Shown one piece after another: positions 35,632 through 44,405 of a DNA stretch of 64,000 bases (positions within the stretch are counted from its first letter, which is position 1; each line of letters starts with the position of its first letter). The notes under the pieces are model-generated. The model did not search any database, was not told the origin of the DNA, and saw nothing but the letters and a program-made list of their open reading frames with translations. The position numbers and the translations under genes are program-made. Origin of the DNA: Eubacterium sp. (lineage in GTDB: Bacteria > Bacillota > Clostridia > Lachnospirales > Lachnospiraceae); assembly GCA_024681515.1 (NCBI GenBank), contig JAILAR010000004.1, positions 17,089-81,088 of the forward strand, in the 5' to 3' direction.

Positions 35632-37113
35632 TCAGCAAAAAGGGTTCTCGGACGGATACCGTACTCCCTTCGGACGGTTGTAGTCGATCTCATCCAGCTC
35701 GACCCCGATGAATTTGAACACTTCATACAGAAGCCGTCCGTTGTGGTGGAAGGTAATTGCTGCATGGTGCGGGTAATTCTTCTCGATCAGAACGTGGCGG
35801 TAGAAGCGGCCCATTTCCGGGATGGCGAAGATACCAATGCCGCCGAAGGAACGGGTGCGTACCGGAAGGATCTCGCCCTCTGCCACATAGGCACGAAGCC
35901 CTGCATCCGAGGTGCTCTGCAGACGGTAAACCGTTGCATGACCGGGGATCAGATCACCTTCCAAGGTTCCGTTGGTAACCTCTTCCGGAAGGGTTCTTGC
36001 CATGATCTTCTGGTTCTTCATCTCGTGGAATGCCAGCTTCGTACTGCAGGTGTTACCGCAGTGGAAGCCCATGAATGTATCCTTGATATCGTAGTCATAT
36101 GCGAACTTGCCCTTGATCTCGGACTCGTACATATCTCTCGGTACGGAGTTATTGATATCCAGAAGGGTTACTGCATCATCGCTTACCAGCTGTCCGATGT
36201 ACTCGGAAAGAGCCCCGTAGATATCCACCTCACAGGATACCGGGATGCCCCTTGCAGCCAGACGGCTGTTGACATAGCAGGGAACGAAACCGAACTGGGT
36301 CTGGAATGCAGGCCAGCATTTTCCTGCGATCACCACATGGCTGCGACTGCCCTTGTTGGCCTCGATCCAGTCAAGGAGCGTCAGCTCATACTGTGCCAGC
36401 TTGGAAAGAACCTCCGGCTTCCTGTTGCCGTCTCCCAGTTCCTTCGCCATATCCTCAACCACGGCCGGGATGCGCTCGTCGCCGTCATGCTTATTGAAGG
36501 CTTCAAACAGATCCAGCTCGGAATTCTCCTGGATCTCGATGCCCAGATTGTACAGCTGCTTGATGGGCGCGTTGCAGGCCAGGAAATCCTGAGGTCGCGG
36601 ACCGAAGCTGATGATCTTCAGATCATTCAGCGCGATAGACGCACGGGCGATGGTCTTGAAATCATTGATCATATCAGCGATCTCAGAAGCCGTTCCCACC
36701 GGATACTCCGGGATGTAAGCCTTCAGATTGCGGAGTTTCAGATTGTAGCTGGCATTCAGCATACCGCAGTAAGCGTCGCCGCGGTCGTCGCAGAGACGGT
36801 CTCCTGCCTCTTCCGCTGCGGCAACCACCATGGACGGTCCGCAGAATTCCTTCACCAGAAGGATCTCGCTGGACTCCGGTCCGAAGTTGCCCAGGAAGAC
36901 AACCAGCGCGTTACAACCGGCAGCATTTACCTCTGCCAGAGCCTTCCGCATATCCACTTCATTCTCCACGGTGGTCTGGCACTCATAGATCTCACCGTAG
37001 GTCTTTGTGTACTCTGCAACAACTGCCTGTCTCCTGGAAATGGACAGGCTCATAGGGAAGCAGTCACGGCTGACTGCGATGATTCCAAGTTTTACGATGG
37101 GCATATTTTCCAT
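35632..37113 (-). CDS. L-fucose/L-arabinose isomerase family protein
   Basis: A 493-residue protein of the fucose/arabinose isomerase superfamily, with the N-terminal Rossmann-like region (KLGIIAVSRDCFPMSLS) and a C-terminal part containing GFHCGNTCS, PVRTRSFGGIGIF and NYPHHAAITFHHNG, likely metal and substrate residues. It is not the classical AraA, whose remnant lies at 37962-38863. Because the arabinose cluster has no other isomerase, it probably supplies L-arabinose to L-ribulose conversion. That is inference; L-fucose or another aldose is possible. Two close start codons exist (37113 and 37104). Confidence 0.8.
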   Translation of the reverse strand: MENMPIVKLGIIAVSRDCFPMSLSISRRQAVVAEYTKTYGEIYECQTTVENEVDMRKALAEVNAAGCNALVVFLGNFGPESSEILLVKEFCGPSMVVAAAEEAGDRLCDDRGDAYCGMLNASYNLKLRNLKAYIPEYPVGTASEIADMINDFKTIARASIALNDLKIISFGPRPQDFLACNAPIKQLYNLGIEIQENSELDLFEAFNKHDGDERIPAVVEDMAKELGDGNRKPEVLSKLAQYELTLLDWIEANKGSRSHVVIAGKCWPAFQTQFGFVPCYVNSRLAARGIPVSCEVDIYGALSEYIGQLVSDDAVTLLDINNSVPRDMYESEIKGKFAYDYDIKDTFMGFHCGNTCSTKLAFHEMKNQKIMARTLPEEVTNGTLEGDLIPGHATVYRLQSTSDAGLRAYVAEGEILPVRTRSFGGIGIFAIPEMGRFYRHVLIEKNYPHHAAITFHHNGRLLYEVFKFIGVELDEIDYNRPKGVRYPSENPFC

Positions 37114-37159
37114 GTGATCATAAGCTCCGATTTTATATTCTCTTATATTCCGTGACGGG

Positions 37160-37190
37160 ATTCTTCACCGTGCTGCGCACGGTGAAGAAT
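37160..37190. terminator. Hairpin between transaldolase and isomerase genes
   Basis: ATTCTTCACCGTG / CACGGTGAAGAAT is a strong stem with a short loop and resembles the R4 sequence family. It lies 11 nt from the transaldolase stop; the T run is short, so it may be an attenuator or processing site. Confidence 0.45.
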
Positions 37191-37200
37191 GACATGCTGT

Positions 37201-37854
37201 TTAATCTCCAAATACCTTCTTATAGTCTTCCTGGAACTTCACGATACCCTGATCCGTCAGCGGATGCTTGGTCATCTGCTCAAGCACTGCATAAGGAACG
37301 GTCGCAATGTCTGCACCGGCCAGCGCACACTCGGTCACATGCACGGTGTTGCGGATGCTGGCTGCAATGATCTCGGTATCGATATCATAGTTCCGGAAAA
37401 TGTCTACGATATTCTCCACCAGCTCGATTCCCGGGGAACTGATGTCATCCAGACGTCCCAGAAACGGGGAGACGTAGGTTGCGCCGGCACGGGCTGCCAG
37501 CAGCGCCTGGTTTGCGGAGAAGATCAGCGTTACATTTGTCTTGATGCCCTCCTTGGAAAGGACCTTTACGGCCTTCAGACCTTCCACGGTCATGGGGATC
37601 TTCACCACCATGTTGGGGTGGATCGCTGCGATCTCGCGGCCCTCGGCGATCATGCCTTCCGCATCCACGGTGGTAGCCTTCACCTCACCACTGATGGGGC
37701 CGTCCACGATCTCGGTGATCTCCTTGATGACCTCCTTGAAGTCCCGGCCTTCCTTGGCGATCAGGGACGGATTCGTGGTCACTCCGCAGATCACGCCCAT
37801 ATCATTTGCCTTCTTAATGTCCTCTACGTGTGCTGTGTCGATAAAGAATTTCAT
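37201..37854 (-). CDS. Transaldolase / fructose-6-phosphate aldolase family
   Basis: A 217-residue small-type transaldolase. [30 protein letters not shown] and the Schiff-base lysine region [11 protein letters not shown] are clear, as are [31 protein letters not shown] and [10 protein letters not shown] later on. It moves three-carbon units between sugar phosphates, useful after arabinose enters as xylulose-5-phosphate. The start follows GAGAGGAG. Middle gene of the arabinose cluster. Fructose-6-phosphate aldolase activity cannot be separated from transaldolase by sequence here. Confidence 0.9.
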   Translation of the reverse strand: MKFFIDTAHVEDIKKANDMGVICGVTTNPSLIAKEGRDFKEVIKEITEIVDGPISGEVKATTVDAEGMIAEGREIAAIHPNMVVKIPMTVEGLKAVKVLSKEGIKTNVTLIFSANQALLAARAGATYVSPFLGRLDDISSPGIELVENIVDIFRNYDIDTEIIAASIRNTVHVTECALAGADIATVPYAVLEQMTKHPLTDQGIVKFQEDYKKVFGD

Positions 37855-37961
37855 GTTGGTACTCCTCTCATTTATGTTTGCTTTTTGTGTCATGCCTCCG
37901 ATGACACCTGTGATCATCTCATATACGTGATTCCTTCGCTACACGAAGGATCGTGCATGTT

Positions 37962-38863
37962 TTACCGGTAGAATACTTCCCCCAGTTTCAGATCTCTCTT
38001 GAACTCCGGGATGGTGGTATTCTTATTGATGAATACTGCCTCGATACCCATCATCTCGGCCCAGTCTCCCATATGCTCCGCCGTAAGGTCATACGTAAAT
38101 GCGGTGTGATGCGCGCCTCCCGCCAGGATCCAGGCCTCTGCGCCGGTTCGAACTGATACCTGCTCTCGTATTCGTCCACCAGAGCATTTACATCAGAATC
38201 CGATACGGCATCCACGCTGGCTGCGATCTCATTTACGGGATACGCATCCACCTCCCAGCCGAACTTGATCTGAGCCTCTACCTTGTCGCCCTCGGTGACG
38301 GCTACATTTCTCATATTGTCAGCCACACGCATGACGCGGATGTGACTGGACTCGATCACGCCCACCGCGGTACGCATCCATGTGGCGATCTTGCCCTGTA
38401 CCACCGGATCCTTTCAGTAGCCGACGACCACCTTCCGCTCGATCCGCATGCGGCTGACGATGTGGCCGTACTCCCGGTCACCGTGAGCCGCCTGATTCTC
38501 GTTCATGAAATCCATGTCGATGGTATCGTAGGGCAGTTCCTCATTATACTGGGTATGCAGGTGCAATAACGGTTTGCGGAACTCCTGCAGTCCCAGGATC
38601 CAGGACTTGGCCGGCGAGAAGGTGTGCATCCATGTGATAACACCTGCGCAGCATTCGTCCTCATTTGCCTTGTTAAATGTTTCCCGGATCAGCTGATTCG
38701 TTATGAGCACCGGCTTCCACACCACCTTGTAGGGCAGAGTGCCGGATGCGTTCAGCGTATCCACGATTTCTTTGGAATGTGCAGCGACATGCTGCAGAAC
38801 CTCGTCCCCATACAGATCCTGGGAACCGGTACAGAACCAGAACGTGTAGTCCTTCTTTTTCAC
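37962..38863 (-). pseudogene. araA: L-arabinose isomerase, broken
   Basis: The N-terminus is a classical AraA (FWFCTGSQDLYGDEVLQHVA, ITWMHTFSPAKSWI, LLHLHTQYN). After VVVGY a TGA (38416-38414) replaces the expected Trp codon; the frame then resumes with VQGKIATWMRTAVGV and MRNVAVTEGDKVEAQIKFG. Near 38150 a large internal section is missing and the frame changes to TGAEAWILAGGAHHTAFTY, the AraA C-terminus, ending EVFYR. A full AraA is about 500 residues; roughly 200 are gone. The enzyme cannot be active. Confidence 0.85.
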
Positions 38864-38939
38864 GATTTGTCCTCCTCCGAATCAAAATAATAGTCCCATG
38901 ATATGCCACGGTTAGTTAACCCCATGGTTCTATCATGGA

Positions 38940-38955
38940 ACTTGTATACACAACT
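38940..38955. promoter_or_regulatory. Possible AraR operator upstream of araA remnant
   Basis: ACTTGTATACACAACT has half sites ACTTGT and (reverse) AGTTGT, like known AraR boxes, 77 bp before the araA start. Binding is inferred from resemblance and position. Confidence 0.5.
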
Positions 38956-38985
38956 TCGCAAGTTGTTTTTTCGTTCAGAAGTTGA

Positions 38986-40080
38986 TCAATCGATTGCTTT
39001 TGTCGTATCCCCCACGATCAGTTTCGGTTCGATCACGATCCTCCGGTCCGATTCTTCTCCCCGGATCAGATGCAAAAGCATTTCCGCGGCCAGCCGCCCC
39101 AGCTCTTCCTGGGGATGTACGATAGTGGTGAGCTGCGACCCGTCCACATTCGCGCTTTCGGAATTATCATAGCCGGTGACCGAGATATCCTCCGGCACTC
39201 TCTTTCCGGTTTCCCGGATGGCGCGGATCACCGAGCGGGCGATCTGATCATTGTAGCAGACCACGGCATCCACCTGCCTTCCGCTTCGGATGATATTCTG
39301 CAGGCTGGTACAGGGATGAACCTTCCGGTCTTCGGTATAGAACCAGATGACTCTGGACGGATCATAGGGAATCCCGGCCTCCGCCAATGCCCTGGCGTAA
39401 CCGTTATGCCGCTTCTGCCCCTGGCTGTCATCGCTCTTGAATATCCCATAGATCTCACGATGGCCCTGACGGATCAGATGCTGCGTCAGGAGAAAGCTTC
39501 CCTTCTCATCGTCCAGCAGCACGTGCGGTTTTTCCGCCATGGCCTCGTATTCTCCCTGAATAAAAACATAAGGGATCTCGTACTGTTCCAGTTTCTCAAA
39601 AAGCTCCGTATGTCTGCAATACAGATTGCTCTTGCTGGGTTCGATGATGATCCCGTCGATATCCTTCTCCAGCAGTTCCGTCAGACATGTGATCTCGCCA
39701 TGTCTGGAGTTGTTTGTATGTTTCAGGATAAGATCATAGCCATTTTCAGACAGCACTTCATCGATCCCACTGATCACCTTCGGGAAAATATAATCCGACA
39801 GATAGGTCATTACCACTGCGATATTTCTGGACTGCTTTCGGTGCAGCATCCGCTCGGAGACATACCGTCCGCTTCCATGGACCGCGTAGATATAACCTTC
39901 TCTTTCCAGGCTTTCCAGCGCCTTCCGTACCGTCTGTCTGCTGACGCCGTACTGCCTCGCAAGTTCATTTTCCGAGGGAAGCTTATCGCCCGGCTTACAG
40001 AGTTCGGAAAAAACCAGGTTTCTGAGCTCCTCTTCGATCTCGCTGTATTTCTTTTCCTTTTTTCCTTCTGAATCACCCAT
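38986..40080 (-). CDS. araR: GntR/LacI-type transcriptional regulator, AraR-like
   Basis: A 364-residue regulator with an N-terminal GntR winged helix (LPSENELARQYGVSRQTVRK, about residues 35-55) joined to a LacI-type sugar-binding domain (IAVVMTYLSDYIF, VTGYDNSESANVD), the AraR architecture. Located directly upstream of the arabinose genes, it most likely represses them until L-arabinose binds. The start follows AGGGGGACG. ACTTGT half sites lie upstream of itself and of araA. Confidence 0.88.
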   Translation of the reverse strand: MGDSEGKKEKKYSEIEEELRNLVFSELCKPGDKLPSENELARQYGVSRQTVRKALESLEREGYIYAVHGSGRYVSERMLHRKQSRNIAVVMTYLSDYIFPKVISGIDEVLSENGYDLILKHTNNSRHGEITCLTELLEKDIDGIIIEPSKSNLYCRHTELFEKLEQYEIPYVFIQGEYEAMAEKPHVLLDDEKGSFLLTQHLIRQGHREIYGIFKSDDSQGQKRHNGYARALAEAGIPYDPSRVIWFYTEDRKVHPCTSLQNIIRSGRQVDAVVCYNDQIARSVIRAIRETGKRVPEDISVTGYDNSESANVDGSQLTTIVHPQEELGRLAAEMLLHLIRGEESDRRIVIEPKLIVGDTTKAID

Positions 40081-40100
40081 AGTTACGTCCCCCTAACCAA

Positions 40101-40117
40101 ACTTGTCCGCAACTTGT
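40101..40117. promoter_or_regulatory. Direct ACTTGT half sites upstream of araR
   Basis: ACTTGT at 40101 and 40112, eleven bases apart, 20-40 bp before the araR start codon. The half sites match those near 38940, suggesting autoregulation; weak evidence. Confidence 0.35.
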
Positions 40118-40192
40118 CTGTAACATCATCATCCTATCACAGAAAAAAGCAGTGCGCAAGCCTGATAACACTCATTGCGGAGTTCAAAAAAG

Positions 40193-40222
40193 GTGGCACA
40201 GCCTCCCGAAACATACTATAAT
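40193..40222 (+). promoter_or_regulatory. Possible promoter of the small wall-repeat protein
   Basis: Perfect TATAAT (40217-40222) with GTGGCA (40193-40198, four of six) 18 nt upstream; 33 bp before the start codon. Confidence 0.5.
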
Positions 40223-40255
40223 ACAACCAAAAGAGTGTGGAATGGAGGTCAGGAT

Positions 40256-41062
40256 ATGAAACACAGAAAACACGCAGTCTGCCTGCTTGCGTTTCTTCTG
40301 TTTGCAGGTGTGTGGGCTGCTGCGCTGCGTGCATCGGCGGCATGCAGCGATTTATCGAACAATGTACAAAACAAAATACAGATCCAGAGCGTTTCGGATC
40401 AGTTTCCAGAAGACGTCGGAGTCTTGATCTGCGTTTCGGATCCGGACGGGGAAATCATATCCGGCGGAACCTTCTGCATCGATTCCGATCCCGAGAACTG
40501 GGTAAGTGAATTCTACGAAGAGCTCCCCCAGGGAACACAGCTTACTCTGGAGGCAAAACCGGAGCCGGGGTACAGATTTGTCTGCTGGATGACCGGTGTC
40601 GGTCAGCTTCTTTCAAAGGATTCTGTCTTTACCTATACGGCAGAAACCGATATGCCGCTCTATGCCGTCTTTGAAGAGATCCATCCCGGCTGGCGGCACA
40701 ATGCAAAAGGCTGGTGGTACATCAAAGAGGACGGCTCCTATGCTTCCTCCGAATGGATGAAGATCGGCGGCAAATGGTATCGGTTCAAAGCAGACGGTTT
40801 CATGAAAACCGGATGGATGCAGGAATCGGACGGCAAATGGTATTTTCTTAATCCGGACGGTGCCATGCAGACCGGATGGAAAAAGATCAAAGGGGTCTGG
40901 TACTTCTTCCGGTCCAACGGTTCCATGCAGACCGGATGGCGGCAGATTAAGGGCAAATGGTACTGGTTCAAAGCGGACGGTGCCATGGTCGCTGACACAT
41001 CCGTAACAATCCGGAATAAGCTCTACCATTTCGATAAAAACGGAGCCTGCATAGATCCATGA
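40256..41062 (+). CDS. Small secreted protein with wall-binding (choline/glucan-type) repeats
   Basis: A 268-residue exported protein. The signal peptide ends near ALRASAAC; a 110-residue unique region follows with GGTFCIDSDPENW and LEAKPEPGYRFVCWMTG, similar to bacterial repeat (InlB B-like) domains. The last 120 residues hold about five repeats such as IGGKWYRFKADGFMKTGW and IKGKWYWFKADGAM, which bind wall polysaccharides. The start follows GGAGG. It stands alone with its own promoter and terminator. The repeat type is like that of the giant protein at 21857. Confidence 0.85.
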   Translation: MKHRKHAVCLLAFLLFAGVWAAALRASAACSDLSNNVQNKIQIQSVSDQFPEDVGVLICVSDPDGEIISGGTFCIDSDPENWVSEFYEELPQGTQLTLEAKPEPGYRFVCWMTGVGQLLSKDSVFTYTAETDMPLYAVFEEIHPGWRHNAKGWWYIKEDGSYASSEWMKIGGKWYRFKADGFMKTGWMQESDGKWYFLNPDGAMQTGWKKIKGVWYFFRSNGSMQTGWRQIKGKWYWFKADGAMVADTSVTIRNKLYHFDKNGACIDP

Positions 41063-41114
41063 TCCACATAAATCCATGATCCTGCATATGAGTGAAATGA
41101 TCATGCTCAATAAC

Positions 41115-41160
41115 AAAGCCTGTCATTCCGATTCACCGTCTCGGAACGACAGGCTTTTTA
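41115..41160. terminator. Terminator after the small wall-repeat protein (R4-like)
   Basis: AAGCCTGTCATTCCGA and TCTCGGAACGACAGGCTT form the stem, then TTTTTA on the plus strand; it contains the R4 core GTCATTC. It is shared with the convergent FtsX gene. Confidence 0.85.
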
Positions 41161-41163
41161 TAA

Positions 41164-42258
41164 TCAGAATTCGGTAACATCCGCCTTGCCCATGCGACGG
41201 CCTTTGGCGATGATCATCGGAACCATCACGGTCAGATTGGAGATCGCAAAACAGCTCATTCCCAACCCTGACACATAGGGCAGATACTTCCCCTCCGGAA
41301 TGTACATCAGTTCATTCAGCAGGAACGTTATCAGGAAATGCGCCGCTGTCCCGATCAGAATCGCGATCAGATCCATGAGAAGCAGCTCTGCGGCACATTT
41401 TCGGAACACCGTCTTCTTCGAAAGACCAAGCGCCCGATAAATCCCAAACTCATAGGTCCGTTTCTGATACTGACCGTTTACCACAGAGTTCACGGTAACG
41501 GCAAGGATCACGGAGAGCAATGCTGCACCTGCAAACATTACGATGTGCAGCGAAGCCAGGCTCTGGCGGACATTTTCCTTCATACGACTGGTCATCTTGA
41601 CCTGGCGGTCGCCGATCATGTCCGCAATGTAGTTATAAAGCGCATCCCCCTCCAGATCGTCGCTGTAAACGTAAAACCGGGCCAGATTCCTGTCATCCTC
41701 TATCAGATAAAACGTGACATAAATATCTTCTTCGATCAGTGCATCCACCGTGAATTCTGAACTCAGGCTTTGATCCACCGTGCCGTCTATGGTATCCCCC
41801 AGATGGATCCCCTTGTTTCGGGCCAGTGCCTTGCTGATCACAATGCTGCGATCCTTCACCCCGGAAAGATCCACGGTGAGGCCGAGGCGCCGGATGGCCG
41901 ATTCCATCTCTTCCTTTGTATTAAAAACGTAGCTGGAGCTGTCCATTTCAATACCGATGGTACAAAACCAGCTGAGGCCGCCGAAGCCATAGCCCGTTCG
42001 CTCTGCAACGTTGAGCTTCGGATCTGCCTGCATTTCAGCCATCGTTGCATTGTAATCCTTCTGATCCTCATCACCGGGGATATACTCCACCAGAGCGATC
42101 TTTTCTGATGAATCAATCGCCTCCTCAAAGTACCAGTCGCAGCTGGCCACAAAGTTTCCGGCCATGAACATCAGGGTCGTGAAGAACAGCATGAAAATGA
42201 TCAGCGCGGATCTGCCTTTGTTGTTCCGAATATAGTAAATTGGAGATAGTGGATTCAT
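41164..42258 (-). CDS. FtsX-like ABC transporter permease (second)
   Basis: A 364-residue permease with one N-terminal helix (ALIIFMLFFTTLMFMAG), a large extracytoplasmic domain of about 190 residues and three C-terminal helices (from IVMFAGAALLSVILAVTVN), the FtsX/MacB layout. I start at 42258 because GGAGGACGAT precedes it. Third gene of an FtsX-ATPase-FtsX operon, which usually moves or senses peptides, lipoproteins or antimicrobials. The exact substrate is unknown. Confidence 0.85.
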   Translation of the reverse strand: MNPLSPIYYIRNNKGRSALIIFMLFFTTLMFMAGNFVASCDWYFEEAIDSSEKIALVEYIPGDEDQKDYNATMAEMQADPKLNVAERTGYGFGGLSWFCTIGIEMDSSSYVFNTKEEMESAIRRLGLTVDLSGVKDRSIVISKALARNKGIHLGDTIDGTVDQSLSSEFTVDALIEEDIYVTFYLIEDDRNLARFYVYSDDLEGDALYNYIADMIGDRQVKMTSRMKENVRQSLASLHIVMFAGAALLSVILAVTVNSVVNGQYQKRTYEFGIYRALGLSKKTVFRKCAAELLLMDLIAILIGTAAHFLITFLLNELMYIPEGKYLPYVSGLGMSCFAISNLTVMVPMIIAKGRRMGKADVTEF

Positions 42259-42307
42259 ATCGTCCTCCATGACAGTATCGTTATCTGCTTTACTCTCGAT
42301 CTTCTGT

Positions 42308-42970
42308 TCATGACACTTTGCTCACCATTCCGTCCCACATTTCCACCGTCAGGTCCACATCCGAAAGAATGGAACGGTCATGGGTTACCACCAGCACCAG
42401 CCGGTCCTTCGAATAATCCTTTAAGATCTTCATCACATTAAATGCATTCTCATGATCCAGGGAAGCCGTGGGTTCGTCCGCAAAGATCACCTTCGGATCG
42501 TTGACCATGGCTCTGGCGATGGCAACTCTCTGGCACTGCCCGCCGGAAAGCTTAGCCGGCCGTTTGCCGAACTCCCGCTCGGAAAGGCCGAGTTTTCTCA
42601 GGAAGTCTTTTGCCCGATTTACGGAATCTCTGCCGCGGTCAGTAGCCGCAACCAGCACATTATCCAGCGCGCTCATGTAGGGCACCAGGTAATGCTTCTG
42701 GAAGACAAATCCGAATTCCTTCCGACGCAGCTGCTCGCGTTCGTCATCCCTGCACTCCGTCACCTCACGGCCGTTGTAGCTGACGCTGCCTTCCGTAGGT
42801 TTCTTCAGCGTGGACATGCAGTACATCAATGTACTCTTGCCGCTGCCGGAAGGACCGATGATCCCCACCAGACCGGTGTCCGGAAGATCCAGGTCAAAAC
42901 CACCGAGCGCGTACATTTTCTCATCTGTATCCGAATCATAGATCATACTGATATTTTTAATCTCAAACAT
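42308..42970 (-). CDS. ABC transporter ATPase of the FtsX-type exporter
   Basis: A 220-residue MacB/LolD-type ATPase: Walker A GPSGSGKST (39-47), Q loop FVFQKHYLVPYMS, signature LSGGQCQRVAIARAM, Walker B VIFADEPTASLD and switch His in VVTHD. It powers the two flanking permeases. The start follows AGGAGG, which abuts R1 copy E. It lies between the two FtsX genes. Confidence 0.95.
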   Translation of the reverse strand: MFEIKNISMIYDSDTDEKMYALGGFDLDLPDTGLVGIIGPSGSGKSTLMYCMSTLKKPTEGSVSYNGREVTECRDDEREQLRRKEFGFVFQKHYLVPYMSALDNVLVAATDRGRDSVNRAKDFLRKLGLSEREFGKRPAKLSGGQCQRVAIARAMVNDPKVIFADEPTASLDHENAFNVMKILKDYSKDRLVLVVTHDRSILSDVDLTVEMWDGMVSKVS

Positions 42971-42980
42971 GGGATTCCTC

Positions 42981-43085
42981 CTATTCCACACTTCGCGCCT
43001 TCCGGCGCTCCGTGATTCATCATGTCGCACATATTAATCGTTTATCCGCTTTACGTTTTTGTTCGAGTCCGTGCTCCATGATTCT
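42981..43085 (-). repeat. R1 repeat, copy E
   Basis: Complete copy inside the exporter operon: AATCATGGAGCACGGACT, CGTAAAGCGGATAAACG, GTGCGACATGAT, the hairpin GCGCC-GGAA-GGCGC and GAAGTGTGGAATA before AGGAGG. Confidence 0.85.
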
Positions 43086-43101
43086 TGTTCAACACTTCGT
43101 G

Positions 43102-44256
43102 TTAATCTTCCATCAGGTCCACCGTACGGATACTGTGAACCGTGATCAGGATCGGGATCTGCAACAGTCCGATGATCACCGCAAATGCCACCAGACTCGC
43201 TCCCACCTGTCCCGGATACCACCAGCCGGAGATCAGACCCTGCGGATGGATCAGGAGGGCATCCAGGAGCGCCATCCCCGCTATGGAACAGATTCCCCCA
43301 AGCAGGATCCCAGTGCCGAAGAGGATCCCCATCTCCCGCATCATCATGCCGTAGATCTCTCTTCTCGAGAAACCGATGGAGGCATACAGGCAGTACTCAT
43401 TTACGCGGTTTCTCATAAAGGAAATGTATGCCACAAGAACGGAGATTGCCAGGAAGACCATGACCACGATCAGGATCACACGACTCACGCTGTCTACCAT
43501 GTCCTGCACATCCGTCTTAAGCACTGCTCTGTTTGTCTCCAGGTCATCGAACCGATCCAGATCCGTGATCTGATACCCAAGAGATTCCGCCATCTTCTTA
43601 AAATCCGCATGGGATTCATCTGTCAGGATGGTGAAATACCAGCCGGTGTTATTAAAGCCATTTGGTGTTCCGATGCAGAACATATAATCCGATTCGATAA
43701 CTCCCACTACCTTGAAGACCTTCCCGTAGGAATTCACCATAAACCAGTCTCCCACGCTTATGCCCTGATTCCTGAGGATCACGCTGTCACACAGGATCTC
43801 GCCGTCACCGGAAGGCATCTCCCCTTCCACAAGCCTTGCTCCGATATGATCCAGAAACTCCGGGATCTTCTCCGGCTCCACCAGCGGGAACTGAAAACCC
43901 GTCATGCCAAAGACTGCATTGTAGCCGGCGTTCAGCACCTGCGTGTAATATGCGTCCCTGACTCCTTCCGCCGATTTCAGTTTTCGGACCGCTTCGTCCC
44001 TTGCCTCCGGATGAGAAAGACCGGGATCATCTGTCCCATTTCCTTCGCGAACCCCCAGGGTTTCCGGAGTCAGATCCGCGTAGATCACCTTCTTCGGCTG
44101 CTCCAGGTAGATGGGTTTAAAGCTCTCCTCCGTCACCATCAGAAGATAATGGACCAGATACATGGCGCTAAAGGTCAGCCCCAGTGCAATGATCAGTACA
44201 AAGCACGTTCGCTTGTTGTTGAATATGTATTTCGATGCGGATAAACCGGATTTCAT
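43102..44256 (-). CDS. FtsX-like ABC transporter permease (first)
   Basis: A 384-residue permease with an N-terminal helix (CFVLIIALGLTFSAMYLVHY), an outer domain of about 215 residues and C-terminal helices starting at VILIVVMVFLAISVLVAY. FtsX/MacB topology. The start follows GGAAAGGAC. First gene of the exporter operon, preceded by two palindromic boxes that could be regulator sites. It differs clearly from the other permease, so the complex is a heterodimer. Confidence 0.87.
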   Translation of the reverse strand: MKSGLSASKYIFNNKRTCFVLIIALGLTFSAMYLVHYLLMVTEESFKPIYLEQPKKVIYADLTPETLGVREGNGTDDPGLSHPEARDEAVRKLKSAEGVRDAYYTQVLNAGYNAVFGMTGFQFPLVEPEKIPEFLDHIGARLVEGEMPSGDGEILCDSVILRNQGISVGDWFMVNSYGKVFKVVGVIESDYMFCIGTPNGFNNTGWYFTILTDESHADFKKMAESLGYQITDLDRFDDLETNRAVLKTDVQDMVDSVSRVILIVVMVFLAISVLVAYISFMRNRVNEYCLYASIGFSRREIYGMMMREMGILFGTGILLGGICSIAGMALLDALLIHPQGLISGWWYPGQVGASLVAFAVIIGLLQIPILITVHSIRTVDLMED

Positions 44257-44354
44257 GGCATGTCCTTTCCGTATATTTTTCCTGAACCGTTCAGGTTTTC
44301 CATATGCAACTCACTGTAGCTATAATCTATCACATAGCTCCCCGTCACATAAAG

Positions 44355-44391
44355 TGACCGCGGTCATATCTTTTCGGTATGACTGTGGTCA
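44355..44391. promoter_or_regulatory. Two palindromic boxes upstream of the FtsX exporter operon
   Basis: TGACCGCGGTCA (44355-44366, perfect palindrome) and TGACTGTGGTCA (44380-44391, near palindrome) are 25 bp apart, about 100-135 bp before the start. Such paired sites are typical of dimeric response regulators or repressors. The rest of the 149-bp gap shows an AT-rich stretch likely to hold the promoter. Confidence 0.55.
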
Positions 44392-44405
44392 TATGTTCAA
44401 TTATG

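Noticed and set aside
29859..38863. Stop-codon reassignment (TGA as Trp, TAG read through)
   Set aside because: TGA and TAG end many intact genes here, and the affected genes also show deletions nearby; point mutations are simpler.
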